Assembly: GCA_945861345.1 (NCBI GenBank)
Contig: CAMATX010000001.1
Coordinates: 62,001 to 126,000, forward strand
Source: Comamonas sp. lk
Lineage (GTDB): Bacteria > Pseudomonadota > Gammaproteobacteria > Burkholderiales > Burkholderiaceae_C
DNA: 64,000 bases
Direction of reading: 5' to 3'
Part shown: positions 23,285 through 31,727 of the stretch, in pieces
Layout of the letters: the number at the start of each line of letters is the position of its first letter
Position numbering within the stretch: position 1 is the first letter of the stretch
Program-made: the position numbers and the translations under genes
The notes under the pieces: generated by a model
Told to the model about the DNA's origin: nothing
Seen by the model: the letters and a program-made list of their open reading frames with translations, nothing else
The model's database searches: none

Positions 23285-25168
23285 ATGGGCTATCTAGACA
23301 GTATGTGGCGGCTTAACAAACACGGGTTGGCAGGATTTTTCTGCCTTTTACTTTTTGCTCTAAGCCTTCATCCCGCGATGGCGCAGCCAGTACGCGGAGT
23401 CAAATACGCTGATTTTCTACCCCTGGGTTCGGGCCGAAGCGTGCCCTTGCCAGAGGGCAACTGGGAGTTAACCCAAACCAGCAACCTGGCGCGCAGCGGG
23501 TTTGAATGGGAAGTCTTTGTCATTCGGAACGCGCAGCCCGACGCAAGCGTTCCCATCATGGTCGTGCGCCAAAGCAGCCGACCGTTCAAATGGGGCGACA
23601 CCGCGTGCAACACGGACAAAGGCAATACCAACCAATTTTTGGTCAATACCCATAACACCTTGAGCACGCAGTTGGTGAATAAATGCAGCCGAGTTTTTGC
23701 CTTGGATAATTTTGAAAAGTGGCTGCAGTCCAAAAGCACCCAGGATTCAGAATACTGGAAAGAATCTTTGGCGGGCTTGGTAGAGCCTGGGCGCCCCAAA
23801 AATCAGGGGGTTTTCTTTGCCGAAATGCGGGTGCAGGCCTTTAACAGCCTGGGTTTAGAGGTCTCGCTCTTTATCAATGCACCCAAGGGCGTCGTGCCTT
23901 CGGCCTTTCGCGACAACTACAAGGCAGGCACCGTCAACACCGAGCACCAGATTTTGGATAATTGGATGTCCATCTACGTGGAGTTGGTCGAGCAGGCTTT
24001 TTTCAACAAGTCGCCCCAAAAACTCATAGCGCTCCAATTTCCAGCAGGAATCAAAGTGGCCAGCGCCCAACCAGCGACGGAAATTCAAACCTTGGGCAAC
24101 AACCGGCCCAACCGTACCGCAGGCCAGTTCGCTTCGATCAGCACCGAGGCGGCGCCGGCCAGGGTTGCGGCGTCCTCAGTCGCGCCCTACCAAGCACCGG
24201 TACCGTCAGGCACCACCGCTGCTTCTGCCACCAACACCGCCTCAGCCGAAGCCGCCAAGATGGATGCCGAGCGCAAAGCCATCGAGAAGGACAAGCTCGA
24301 ACTGGCCCAGCAGCTGGAAAAAATGCAGCAAATGCTCGCCCAGCTGCAAAAGGCCAATGCCGATGCCGCCAAGGCAGCGCAGGCGGCTCAGGCCGCGCAA
24401 GCTGCCCACGCAGCATCAGCTGCCGCTGCATCCACCCCGACCAAACCCGCCGTGCCGCAGGTGTTTGCCAACCGCAAGGCTTTGGTCATTGGCAACGATT
24501 TGTACACCGATGTAAGCAAGCTCAATAACGCAGGCGCCGATGCCGAGGCCATGGCCAAAGCACTGGCGGACGTGGGCTACCAGGTCACCAAGCACCTCAA
24601 CCTGAATGAAAAAGCCTTCAAGGTAGCGCTGCGAGACTTTCGGGCCAAGGTGCAGGGCGGTGACGAAGTATTGTTTTTCTACGCTGGGCACGGGGTGCAA
24701 CTGGCCAATGCCAATTACCTGCTGCCCGTGGACATCAAGGGCGATAGCGAAGAGCAAATCAAGGACGATGCCATTCAGCTACAGCGCTTTTTAGAGGATA
24801 TGCAGGACAAGAAAACCAAGTTTGCGCTGGCGGTGATCGACGCCTGCCGCGACAACCCCTTCAAAGGCCAAGGCCGCGCTGTAGGCGGGCGGGGCTTGGC
24901 GCCGACCACGGCCGCAACCGGGCAAATGGTGATGTTTTCCGCCGGCTCGGGCCAGCAGGCGCTGGACAAGCTCGGGCCCAAGGATGTGGAGAAGAACGGC
25001 CTGTTTACCCGGATTTTTGTCAAAGAGATGCGCAAACCCGGCGTCTCGGTGGACCGGGTGCTGCGCAATGTGCGCAACCAGGTGGTGGAGCAGGCCAAGT
25101 CGGTCGGCCACGAGCAAACGCCGGCGCTGTATGACCAGTCGATTGGTGAGTTTTACTTTTTGAACTAA
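23285..25168 (+). CDS. Exported caspase-like (peptidase C14) protein with central coiled coil
   Basis: 627 aa. A signal peptide ends near residue 33 (HPAMAQ). Residues about 36-290 form an unrecognised N-terminal domain. A charged then Ala-rich coiled coil spans about 321-380. The C-terminal caspase fold starts near 398 (KALVIGND), with catalytic H469 (FYAGHG) and C521 (VIDACRDNPF) and the activity-loop motif MVMFSAGSGQQALD. It is divergent from the six-gene caspase/OmpA operon and lacks the EF-hand loop and DUF4384 part of its neighbour. ATG 23285 follows an AAGGGA site; an in-frame ATG at residue 7 is possible. The targets are unknown. Confidence 0.88.
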   Translation: MGYLDSMWRLNKHGLAGFFCLLLFALSLHPAMAQPVRGVKYADFLPLGSGRSVPLPEGNWELTQTSNLARSGFEWEVFVIRNAQPDASVPIMVVRQSSRPFKWGDTACNTDKGNTNQFLVNTHNTLSTQLVNKCSRVFALDNFEKWLQSKSTQDSEYWKESLAGLVEPGRPKNQGVFFAEMRVQAFNSLGLEVSLFINAPKGVVPSAFRDNYKAGTVNTEHQILDNWMSIYVELVEQAFFNKSPQKLIALQFPAGIKVASAQPATEIQTLGNNRPNRTAGQFASISTEAAPARVAASSVAPYQAPVPSGTTAASATNTASAEAAKMDAERKAIEKDKLELAQQLEKMQQMLAQLQKANADAAKAAQAAQAAQAAHAASAAAASTPTKPAVPQVFANRKALVIGNDLYTDVSKLNNAGADAEAMAKALADVGYQVTKHLNLNEKAFKVALRDFRAKVQGGDEVLFFYAGHGVQLANANYLLPVDIKGDSEEQIKDDAIQLQRFLEDMQDKKTKFALAVIDACRDNPFKGQGRAVGGRGLAPTTAATGQMVMFSAGSGQQALDKLGPKDVEKNGLFTRIFVKEMRKPGVSVDRVLRNVRNQVVEQAKSVGHEQTPALYDQSIGEFYFLN

Positions 25169-25189
25169 GGCTATAGAAAAGTATACAAT
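25160..25189 (+). promoter_or_regulatory. Candidate sigma-70 promoter of the first HigBA-like module
   Basis: TTGAAC (25160-25165), an 18-bp spacer and TACAAT (25184-25189) precede the toxin ATG by 17 bases. The -35 overlaps the end of the caspase gene. The surrounding GTATAC is self-complementary and could be part of the antitoxin operator. Predicted by eye. Confidence 0.45.
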
Positions 25190-25206
25190 TATGCTAACAT
25201 TGCTGC

Positions 25207-25521
25207 ATGTGGGCAATCAGCTACTACAACTCCAAGGTGCAGGCTGAGGTAGTTGCGTGGCCCGTAGGCATCTATGCCGACTACTTGCGGTTGATTGCGC
25301 TGATGCAACACCATGGAGCGGATTTGCGTCTTCCACACTCACGCGCAATGGGTAAAGGTTTATTTGAGTTGCGCTGCAAGGGCCCTGAGGGCATAGGCCG
25401 GGCGTTTTATTGCACCATGGTTGATCAGCACATTGTGATATTGCACCAATTCATCAAAAAGACCCAGAAGACACCTGATAAGGAATTGCGCATTGCCAGG
25501 AAACGCCTGAAGGAGGTATGA
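25207..25521 (+). CDS. RelE/HigB-superfamily (phage Gp49-like) toxin
   Basis: 104 aa. The core region MGKGLFELRCKGPEGIGRAF, followed by the strand VILHQFIKKTQKTP and a basic C-terminal helix, is the signature of Gp49/HigB-type mRNA interferases. The gene overlaps the following antitoxin by 4 bases; a toxin-first order is typical of higBA. Its A/T content is higher than that of the flanking core genes. It is likely an acquired stability module. Confidence 0.85.
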   Translation: MWAISYYNSKVQAEVVAWPVGIYADYLRLIALMQHHGADLRLPHSRAMGKGLFELRCKGPEGIGRAFYCTMVDQHIVILHQFIKKTQKTPDKELRIARKRLKEV

Positions 25522-25835
25522 AGATGGATCAAGACACATTCAAACCGGTTGCACTGAACCATGCGCATGCACTCGCCGAGGCGATGAAACGTCCTGGATT
25601 TGAGGACGTTTGGAATGGTTTGGAGGAGGAGTACGCTGCCCTGCATTCGCTATTGCAAGCCCGCAAGGCCGCTGGACTATCGCAGGAGGAGGTAGCACTG
25701 CGAATGGGAACGACCAAGAGTGCAGTATCGCGCTTAGAGTCTTCTATCCGGGATCAAAGGCATTCGCCTTCTTTTGCCACCCTTAAAAAATATGCCAACG
25801 CCTGCGGAAAACGGTTGCTTGTCCAGTTCGTTTAA
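25518..25835 (+). CDS. HigA-like XRE-family antitoxin
   Basis: 105 aa. The N-terminal third is a toxin-binding helix region. A helix-turn-helix of the XRE type follows (AGLSQEEVALRMGTTKSAVSRLES), then a C-terminal strand. It is expected to neutralise the preceding toxin and repress the shared promoter. The start is preceded by GGAGG inside the toxin gene end, and the genes are ATGA-coupled. Confidence 0.87.
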   Translation: MKMDQDTFKPVALNHAHALAEAMKRPGFEDVWNGLEEEYAALHSLLQARKAAGLSQEEVALRMGTTKSAVSRLESSIRDQRHSPSFATLKKYANACGKRLLVQFV

Positions 25836-25852
25836 TCTTTCGCAGGCCGCAA

Positions 25853-26059
25853 TCAGCTAAGCAGCAAAACCGTCAAGCCCTTCATATCGGCATGGGGCAC
25901 GCCGACCACCTCGATCACGGTGGCGTTGGGGTCGCCCACGTGCAGGTAGGCGCCTGGCTCCAGGGGCGTCCAGCCAATGGACTCGGCCTGGATCTGCGCC
26001 AGCTCGGCGGCGATGTCGGCCTCGCTGGGCTGGGCCTGGGGGCTAAAAAACAGCTTCAT
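25853..26059 (-). CDS. Small hypothetical protein after the cyclophilin gene
   Basis: 68 aa, acidic N-terminal helix (QPSEADIAAELAQIQAE) and a beta-rich second half (GAYLHVGDPNATVIEVVGV). There is no signal peptide and no known motif. The ATG overlaps the cyclophilin stop by 4 bases on the same strand, which supports it being real and co-translated. It converges with the HigA-like gene, with a 17-base gap. Function unknown. Confidence 0.6.
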   Translation of the reverse strand: MKLFFSPQAQPSEADIAAELAQIQAESIGWTPLEPGAYLHVGDPNATVIEVVGVPHADMKGLTVLLLS

Positions 26060-26892
26060 TGGATTTGCAGGGCCAAGGTGATGGTGACGTCGGTAAGCGG
26101 CACATTGGCAAAGCCGTTGAGGCTGCCCGTGGGCTGCAAGGCAATGGCATCGACCACGTTCAGGCCCTGCGTCACTTTGCCAAAGACGGCGTAGCCTGGG
26201 CTGGCTGCGCTTTGGTAATCCAAGAATTTGTTGTCCACCAGGTTCACAAAGAACTCGGACGTGGCCGAGTTGGGGTCTGAGGTACGGGCCATGGCGACGG
26301 TGCCGCGCAGGTTGGAGGGGCCGTCTTTTTGGGTCTCGAGGACGATGGGCGCGCCCTGCCCGGCTTTTTTGACCAAGCCTGCGGTGTAGCCGCCCGCCTG
26401 AATGACAAAGCCAGCAATGACCCGGTGGAAAAGTGTCTTGGTGTAATAGCCACTATTAACGTAGCCCAGAAAGTTGTTAACTGTGACGGGGGCGCTGGCC
26501 GGGTCCAGCTCCAGGGTGATGGAGTCGCTGCCAGTGGACAGCAGCACCTGGGGCTTGAGCACGGTCAGGGTGGTGGAGTACAAGGCATCGCCCTGCGCGG
26601 ACTTGATGGTGAGCACAAAGTCGCCGACCTGGGCCACTTTGCAGTTGAGCACTGCTGTATCGGGCGTGCTGGCGCTGGAAAACGTGGGCGAGGTGCAGGC
26701 CCAACCGGTATCGACCTGCATGCTGGTGCGCAGGTCTGCGCCGCCTAAATAGATGGTGGCGGTGCGCCCGTATTGCAGCGCGGCGACCTTGATGGCTGTG
26801 ACTTGGGGTTTGATATCGCTACCGCCGCTGCCACCGCCGCAGCCGGCCAGGGCCAGGCTGATGGCGAGCGGGCACAGGTAGTATTTGTGCAT
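26056..26892 (-). CDS. Cyclophilin-type peptidyl-prolyl isomerase, lipoprotein
   Basis: 278 aa. A short signal sequence ends in the lipobox LALAGC (Cys at about 17), followed by a Gly/Ser-rich spacer. Residues about 25-115 are an extra beta domain of unknown role. The cyclophilin domain covers about 120-278, with TLFHRVIAGFVIQAGG and the motif region GTVAMART...SATSEFFVNL. It is predicted to be anchored in the envelope as a protein-folding helper. It begins MHKYY, like the FKBP lipoprotein at 32423-32878 (MHKYF), a similarity restricted to the signal region. Confidence 0.9.
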   Translation of the reverse strand: MHKYYLCPLAISLALAGCGGGSGGSDIKPQVTAIKVAALQYGRTATIYLGGADLRTSMQVDTGWACTSPTFSSASTPDTAVLNCKVAQVGDFVLTIKSAQGDALYSTTLTVLKPQVLLSTGSDSITLELDPASAPVTVNNFLGYVNSGYYTKTLFHRVIAGFVIQAGGYTAGLVKKAGQGAPIVLETQKDGPSNLRGTVAMARTSDPNSATSEFFVNLVDNKFLDYQSAASPGYAVFGKVTQGLNVVDAIALQPTGSLNGFANVPLTDVTITLALQIQ

Positions 26893-27250
26893 GAGCAAAA
26901 AAATTATGTCCAAATTGGCTAGTTCACAGCAATGACCGACAAAGATGTTTGTCAATCAATTGTAGTTGTCACCCGAGCAATCAAGTTCTCCGTCCGCACC
27001 TGAACCAAGCTTCGGGCCAACTTGAGGTAATTCAAATTCATCCACTGTGACAAAAACAACCATTTGAGAGTAGCGTAGCCCGGCAGTAGATTGACACCGC
27101 GGCCAATTTGTCGATGGGGGGGTGCAAGGCTTGGGTTCAGCAATTTGCAGGAATCCCACACGATTTAGTTGTTTTTATCTGTTTAATTTGTGAATTTCAT
27201 GAAATTCACATAAATTACCGCTTTGCTTTTCTTTACAGGCGGTAGTTTTC
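26893..27250. other. 358-bp intergenic region ahead of the TonB-dependent receptor
   Basis: Divergent region between the cyclophilin lipoprotein and the receptor. The left two thirds carry no gene I can support; a 69-codon minus-strand frame at 26952-27161 has no recognisable family and may be a relic. The right third (27165-27250) is strongly A/T-rich and holds a perfect palindrome (listed separately), so it is probably the receptor promoter. No riboswitch-like conserved structure was recognised. Confidence 0.6.
27189..27210. promoter_or_regulatory. Perfect 22-bp palindrome upstream of the TonB-dependent receptor
   Basis: The half site TGTGAATTTCA is followed directly by its exact reverse complement; the centre is TTTCATGAAA. 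It lies 41 bases before the receptor start codon. The same 10-bp core TTTCATGAAA recurs at 27247-27256, spanning the start codon itself. This arrangement fits a dimeric repressor binding at two sites. The outer TGTGA/TCACA are 12 bp apart, too far for a CRP site. Confidence 0.6.
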
Positions 27251-30025
27251 ATGAAATATTTCAGTAAGAAGGACGTGCGTCAAAGCATCTTTCTGGGGCT
27301 CTGTGCCACTTTGGCCGTCCAAGGCCAGGTTCTGGCGCAGCAGGCTGCGACCGGCACGCTAGAGCGGGTCGAGGTGACGGGCTCCAACATCAAGCGGATC
27401 GACTTAGAGACGGCCGCGCCGGTGCAAATCATCACGCGCGAGGACATCAAGGCGACCAACGCCAACACCCTGCGCCAGGTGCTAGACACCATCACCGCCA
27501 GCGATAACGTGCTCAAGGACAACGGCTCCGCCTCCAGCTTTTCGGCTGGCGCGACGGGTGTGGGCTTTCGTGGCCTGGGCAAAAGCGCCACTTTGGTGCT
27601 GCTTAACGGCAGACGCGTTTCCAACTTCGGCCTGGCCGACGGCGGCAAGACGACTTTTACCAACGTCGACACCATTCCGGTAGACGCCATCGAGCGCATT
27701 GAGGTGCTCAAAGACGGCGCATCGGCCATTTACGGCTCGGACGCGATGGCTGGTGTGGTCAACATCATTACCCACCGCAATTTGCAGGGCGGCAGTGTCA
27801 GCACCTCCTTCCAAAACAGCTACACCCCCGGCGGCGTGCCCCAGCGCACCTCGAGCCTGGTCGGTGGCGCCGGCAATTTCAATAAAGATGGCTACAACTT
27901 GGTGGGCAATGTAGAGATCTATAACCGTGGCGGGCTGATGCTCTCGCAGGTCAAGGACTCTTACCCGGCCTATTACAAAGCCTTCGTGAGCCCGTCTTTT
28001 GGCGACCCCAGCGTGGCGTCCTTCCCCGGAAACATCATCAAAAACGGCGTGACGCGCACCGCCAACCCCGACTGTGCGCTGTCTGCGCGCAACTCCACGG
28101 GTGCCTGTACCCAGAACCTCAATGACATCAACCAGGTGACCGACCCGGCCGAACGGGTGAACACCTTCTTCTCGGCGCGCTTGAAGCTGGGCCAGGAAAC
28201 CGAGCTCTTTGGCGATGCCATGTACTCGCGCACGCAAACCGATTACCTGAGCGTGCCCTACGCATTCAATGCGCCGACCACGCCCTTTAGCTGGTATGAC
28301 GGCCTGGCCAAACAAGTGCGCGTTGTGGCCAAGCCTTTGCTACCCTCTACCCACCCCTTGTTTGCCTATGGCACGGGCCTGGAGTACCGCTTTATGGACC
28401 CGGGCCTTGACTGGACCGCGCCGTCCAAAGCGACCCAGTTCCGCCTGCTCGCCGGCGCTAAAGGCGCGGTGGGAGGCTGGGACTGGGAGGCCACTATGGG
28501 GCGTGTGGGTGCTGAGGCGGTCAAGGTGGGCCTGGGCCCTTACCTGCCCGAGTTCATCAAGGCCATCGAGTCCAACGAGTACAAAGTCGCCGGTACCAAC
28601 AGCAGCGCCTTGCTCAACCGAATGTTCCACGACGCGTCTTTGCTTGGCACCACCTGGCAAACCCATTTCGATGCCAAGGTATCGGGCACCTTGGCGGACT
28701 TGCCTGCCGGGCCCTTGCAATTGGCCATGGGTCTGGAGCACCGCTCTGAAGGCCTGACGATCAAGTCGGTGGAAGACGTGCTCAACGCCCAAATCATTGG
28801 GCGTGGCGGCATTTGGACCGAGGGTATGCGCGACATCGACGCAACTTTTGCTGAGTTGGAGATCCCGATTGCGCCCAAGTTCACGGCCAATACGGCGGTG
28901 CGCTACGACAAATCGTCCGGCTTTGACGGGCGCCTCTCGCCCAAACTGGGCTTGCGCATGGAGTTGATGCCCGAGTTGGTGGCGCGCGCCACCAGCAGCC
29001 AGGGCTTTCGTACCCCCAATATTCCCGAGTCCATGGGCAAGGTGGGTCTGACAGGCTTCTTTAACGGCACCTTGGACCCCCGCCGATGCGACACCGCCAT
29101 CGCGATCCGTGACATCCTAAAGACCGGCAACTCCACCGACGCATCTGACGCCTCGCAAGCCTACAACTCGGGCTGCTCGGTGTCGCTGCCCGCGATGATT
29201 TCGGCCAATCCAGCTATCAAGCCGGAGGTTTCTAACAGCGCCACCGTGGGCTTGGTGTTCCAGCCCTCGAAAGAAATTTCCATCTCCATGGATTACTTCC
29301 TGATTGAGCGCACCGATGAGATCAACTACCGCTCCCCCAGCTATGTGCTGGCCCGTGAGTTGACCGACCCGACCTACGCCGCTTTAGTGGTGCGCAACAC
29401 GGTAACGGCACAAGACCAGTACTGGGCCAACCGCGCCAACCAAATCAAGCCTGGGGCGAACATTTCCTGGGGCGCAGGCTCCCTGCTCTCGATGGTTCTG
29501 CAGTACGAGAACTATGCCAAGACCCAAGTCTCGGGACTGGATATCGACGCCCGCGGCCGTTGGAGCGCTGGTGAGCTGGGCTCATTCAACCTGGGCGTGC
29601 AGGCCACGATTAACCAAACCTACCTGGTGTGGGACGTAGCAAGTGCGAAGTACCGCCCCAACTTCATTGGCACCTATGGTCAGCCCCGCGTAGTGGGCCT
29701 GCTGTCGGGCTCCTGGACGCAAGGGCCCTGGACGACGGGCCTGTGGGTGAACTACAGCTCCTCGACCGGCCTGAATGGCAGCGAATTGGATCTGGGCACC
29801 TGGAGCGAAAGCGCCTGTGCTGCCCGCATCAAAGCGGGTGACCTGCCGTGCTACATCAAGGCCGACTACGTGACCAATGCGAGCGTGACCTACCGAGGCT
29901 TTAAAGGCCTGACGCTGAGCGGCTACATCACCAACCTGGATGAAAGCCAGGCGCCTATCGACCTCAAAGGTGGCACCGGCCCCCGCCCTCGTTCGTTTAA
30001 GGTGGCGGCTAACTACACCTTCTAA
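27251..30025 (+). CDS. TonB-dependent outer-membrane receptor
   Basis: 924 aa. A signal peptide ends near residue 29 (GQVLAQ). A plug domain (about 38-170) has GTLERVEVTGSNIKR, the VLLNGRRV strand and the IERIEVLKDGASAIYGSDAMAGVVNIIT block. A 22-strand-type barrel follows, ending in the aromatic C-terminus VAANYTF. No N-terminal STN signalling domain is seen. It imports an unknown substrate using TonB energy; no transporter partner is adjacent. A strong terminator follows. Control by the upstream palindrome is likely (inference). Confidence 0.93.
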   Translation: MKYFSKKDVRQSIFLGLCATLAVQGQVLAQQAATGTLERVEVTGSNIKRIDLETAAPVQIITREDIKATNANTLRQVLDTITASDNVLKDNGSASSFSAGATGVGFRGLGKSATLVLLNGRRVSNFGLADGGKTTFTNVDTIPVDAIERIEVLKDGASAIYGSDAMAGVVNIITHRNLQGGSVSTSFQNSYTPGGVPQRTSSLVGGAGNFNKDGYNLVGNVEIYNRGGLMLSQVKDSYPAYYKAFVSPSFGDPSVASFPGNIIKNGVTRTANPDCALSARNSTGACTQNLNDINQVTDPAERVNTFFSARLKLGQETELFGDAMYSRTQTDYLSVPYAFNAPTTPFSWYDGLAKQVRVVAKPLLPSTHPLFAYGTGLEYRFMDPGLDWTAPSKATQFRLLAGAKGAVGGWDWEATMGRVGAEAVKVGLGPYLPEFIKAIESNEYKVAGTNSSALLNRMFHDASLLGTTWQTHFDAKVSGTLADLPAGPLQLAMGLEHRSEGLTIKSVEDVLNAQIIGRGGIWTEGMRDIDATFAELEIPIAPKFTANTAVRYDKSSGFDGRLSPKLGLRMELMPELVARATSSQGFRTPNIPESMGKVGLTGFFNGTLDPRRCDTAIAIRDILKTGNSTDASDASQAYNSGCSVSLPAMISANPAIKPEVSNSATVGLVFQPSKEISISMDYFLIERTDEINYRSPSYVLARELTDPTYAALVVRNTVTAQDQYWANRANQIKPGANISWGAGSLLSMVLQYENYAKTQVSGLDIDARGRWSAGELGSFNLGVQATINQTYLVWDVASAKYRPNFIGTYGQPRVVGLLSGSWTQGPWTTGLWVNYSSSTGLNGSELDLGTWSESACAARIKAGDLPCYIKADYVTNASVTYRGFKGLTLSGYITNLDESQAPIDLKGGTGPRPRSFKVAANYTF

Positions 30026-30060
30026 TTTGCAGGGCCTGAAAGGGCCCCCAGCAGAAACGC

Positions 30061-30096
30061 AAAAGCCCGCTTCCGACATGGAAGCGGGCTTTTTTT
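30061..30096. terminator. Bidirectional Rho-independent terminator
   Basis: A 13-bp perfect stem (30062-30074 with 30080-30092), a 5-base loop GACAT, and a run of seven T on the plus strand (30090-30096); the left side starts with AAAA, giving U residues on the minus strand too. It lies between the convergent TonB receptor and winged-helix genes and can serve both. Confidence 0.9.
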
Positions 30097-30112
30097 GTAC
30101 TCGAACACGCGA

Positions 30113-30487
30113 TTACGTTGGCGCAGATAAGACCTTCATCAGGCATTTGTCGTGAAGTGCAAAATAACGCAAGGCAAGTTTGCTTAGCTCGACCCACTTA
30201 AACCGCTCGTCCGTTTCGCCCACACGCAGGGTGATCCAACCCTGAAGTCGGAGTTTTTTCAGGATTCTGAAGTTGGTAATCGTTGTTTTCTGCGCATTGA
30301 GTGACATGGCGGCCACGACCCCTAAATGCTGGCCCGTGCTGGTAAACCGCAGAATATCAGCTAGCAAATTCTCTTCCACCGCACCTAAGGCCGGCAGCCC
30401 CGCTGCAATTTTGGCCTTGGCTAAGAAGTCAAGATAACGTTCGTAAGTCAATCGGCTTGCGCGGCTGCTGGCAGCGGTGGGGGTCAT
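30113..30487 (-). CDS. Winged-helix (MarR-like) regulator
   Basis: 124 aa. The helical N-terminus is followed by a probable winged helix: helices VEENLLADILRF, HLGVVAAMSL and a recognition helix near TTITNFRILKKLRLQGWI, then a beta wing (ITLRVGE...FKWVEL). The layout resembles MarR-type proteins but the match is not strong. ATG 30487 was chosen because the upstream part of the longer frame overlaps the divergent promoter region. It is divergent from the B12-binding regulator, which may control it. Confidence 0.6.
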   Translation of the reverse strand: MTPTAASSRASRLTYERYLDFLAKAKIAAGLPALGAVEENLLADILRFTSTGQHLGVVAAMSLNAQKTTITNFRILKKLRLQGWITLRVGETDERFKWVELSKLALRYFALHDKCLMKVLSAPT

Positions 30488-30582
30488 ATCAATTGCCTTG
30501 AAGCGTATTGGGGCGGAAGAAGCATCCGAAGGTTTCCCCATCCCGGGTGCCGTTCTTCGTGGACGGTCCCACTGTATGACGC

Positions 30583-30622
30583 TTGTCCAGGACAAAACAG
30601 GGGGGACAGATGTTTCTTTTGT
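30583..30622. promoter_or_regulatory. Candidate operators between the winged-helix and B12-regulator genes
   Basis: Two nested symmetric elements: TTGTCC-A-GGACAA at 30583-30595 (perfect apart from the centre), and ACAAAA (30593-30598) facing TTTTGT (30617-30622). Both lie within 60 bases of the start of the MerR-type gene. MerR-B12 regulators usually bind symmetric sites overlapping promoters of their own divergent regions, so this is a plausible operator (inference). Confidence 0.4.
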
Positions 30623-30639
30623 TGTTACCCTGAGAGACC

Positions 30640-31551
30640 ATGCCACAAAGTCCCTTTGTCTTACAGTCAGAAATCGAGCGTAAAACCGGCTTTGGCATTG
30701 AACAGCTGCGAAAGTGGCGCCAGCGCTTTGGCTTTCCCCCAGCCCAATATGAGGTCAGCGGCAGGGCTATTTACTCGCGCGACAGCGTCGATAGGTTGCT
30801 GGTCATTAAGCACCTGCTGGAAGCCGGGTTGCGCCCGGGTCAAGTCGTGGCCAATACAGCAGCCGAAAATATACAAATCTGCGCTGACCTACAGCGGGTG
30901 AAACCTGTTGTAGAGCGCTCAGAGTCCACCAATGTTTTTATCGACCTGCTCGGCCACTCAGACTGTGAGGGATTTAAGGCCTTGCTGCGCAAGCTGCGTG
31001 CAAAGCGGACCATGTTGGACTTTGTACAAAATACCATTACCCCACTGATGGTTGGCATTGGCGACGCGTGGAATCGCGGTGAAATTGATGTGTACCACGA
31101 ACACCTGTGCTCCTCCATGATCGAGCGCTATCTGATTGCTGAAACACTCAAGTCCAAACCCAAGCATGCTTTTCCAATTTTCTTATTTGCACTGCCCCCC
31201 GGTGAAAGGCATCAACTCGGCTTGTTGATGGTCGAGGCCGTATTGGCAGACGCGGGTGCCTACATCGTCAACGTTGGAACCGATATCCCCTTGAATAGTT
31301 TGAAACTGACAGCTGCGCAATGCAAGGCCGATGTGGTTGCGATGACATTTAGTTTTTCGTATCCGCTGCGCGATGTGGTGCCAACACTGGCACATTTGCG
31401 GCGTTTGCTGCCATCGCGAACACTGATCTGGGCGGGAGGGGCCGGTTTATCGCAGGTTAAGCGAATCCCCAAAGGGGTGCAATTTATGACCCATTTTGAC
31501 GAGGCTATTGCGGCTCTGGGCGCTATGGTGCGGGCTGCGAAATTTCAGTGA
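30640..31551 (+). CDS. MerR-type regulator with B12-binding domain (CarH/LitR-like, predicted photoreceptor)
   Basis: 303 aa. A MerR-type winged helix is at about residues 7-70 (LRKWRQRFGFP, then RAIYSRDSVDRLL). A helical cap follows, with W144 followed after nine residues by E154 and H155, the Wx9EH signature of adenosylcobalamin photoreceptors. A Rossmann-like cobalamin domain has E189-x-H191-Q192 (GERHQLG). In CarH this His ligates cobalt and light breaks the Co-C bond, releasing DNA. All these residues are present, so light- or B12-dependent regulation is likely. The target genes are unknown; the divergent winged-helix gene is the first candidate. Confidence 0.88.
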   Translation: MPQSPFVLQSEIERKTGFGIEQLRKWRQRFGFPPAQYEVSGRAIYSRDSVDRLLVIKHLLEAGLRPGQVVANTAAENIQICADLQRVKPVVERSESTNVFIDLLGHSDCEGFKALLRKLRAKRTMLDFVQNTITPLMVGIGDAWNRGEIDVYHEHLCSSMIERYLIAETLKSKPKHAFPIFLFALPPGERHQLGLLMVEAVLADAGAYIVNVGTDIPLNSLKLTAAQCKADVVAMTFSFSYPLRDVVPTLAHLRRLLPSRTLIWAGGAGLSQVKRIPKGVQFMTHFDEAIAALGAMVRAAKFQ

Positions 31552-31727
31552 AATAGTGCCCAATATCCGAACGTCTGCTAACACTTAACACACTGACGCT
31601 TAAGTGACAAGTGGTGCTCTGGATTTACCGATCACTGATCGCCGGCGCAGTTTTCGACTAAAAACCTCGGGGTATGGCTGGATCGGGGTTTGAGACGTTT
31701 CATTCAATTCTGCCCCAACAAATCCGC

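Noticed and set aside
26952..27161. 69-codon minus-strand frame as a gene or transposase end.
   Set aside because: No family recognised, no ribosome site, and it lies in a promoter-bearing gap; kept only as a possible relic.
27189..27210. Reading the palindrome as a CRP site because of its TGTGA and TCACA ends.
   Set aside because: The half sites are 12 bp apart; CRP sites have 6 bp between them.
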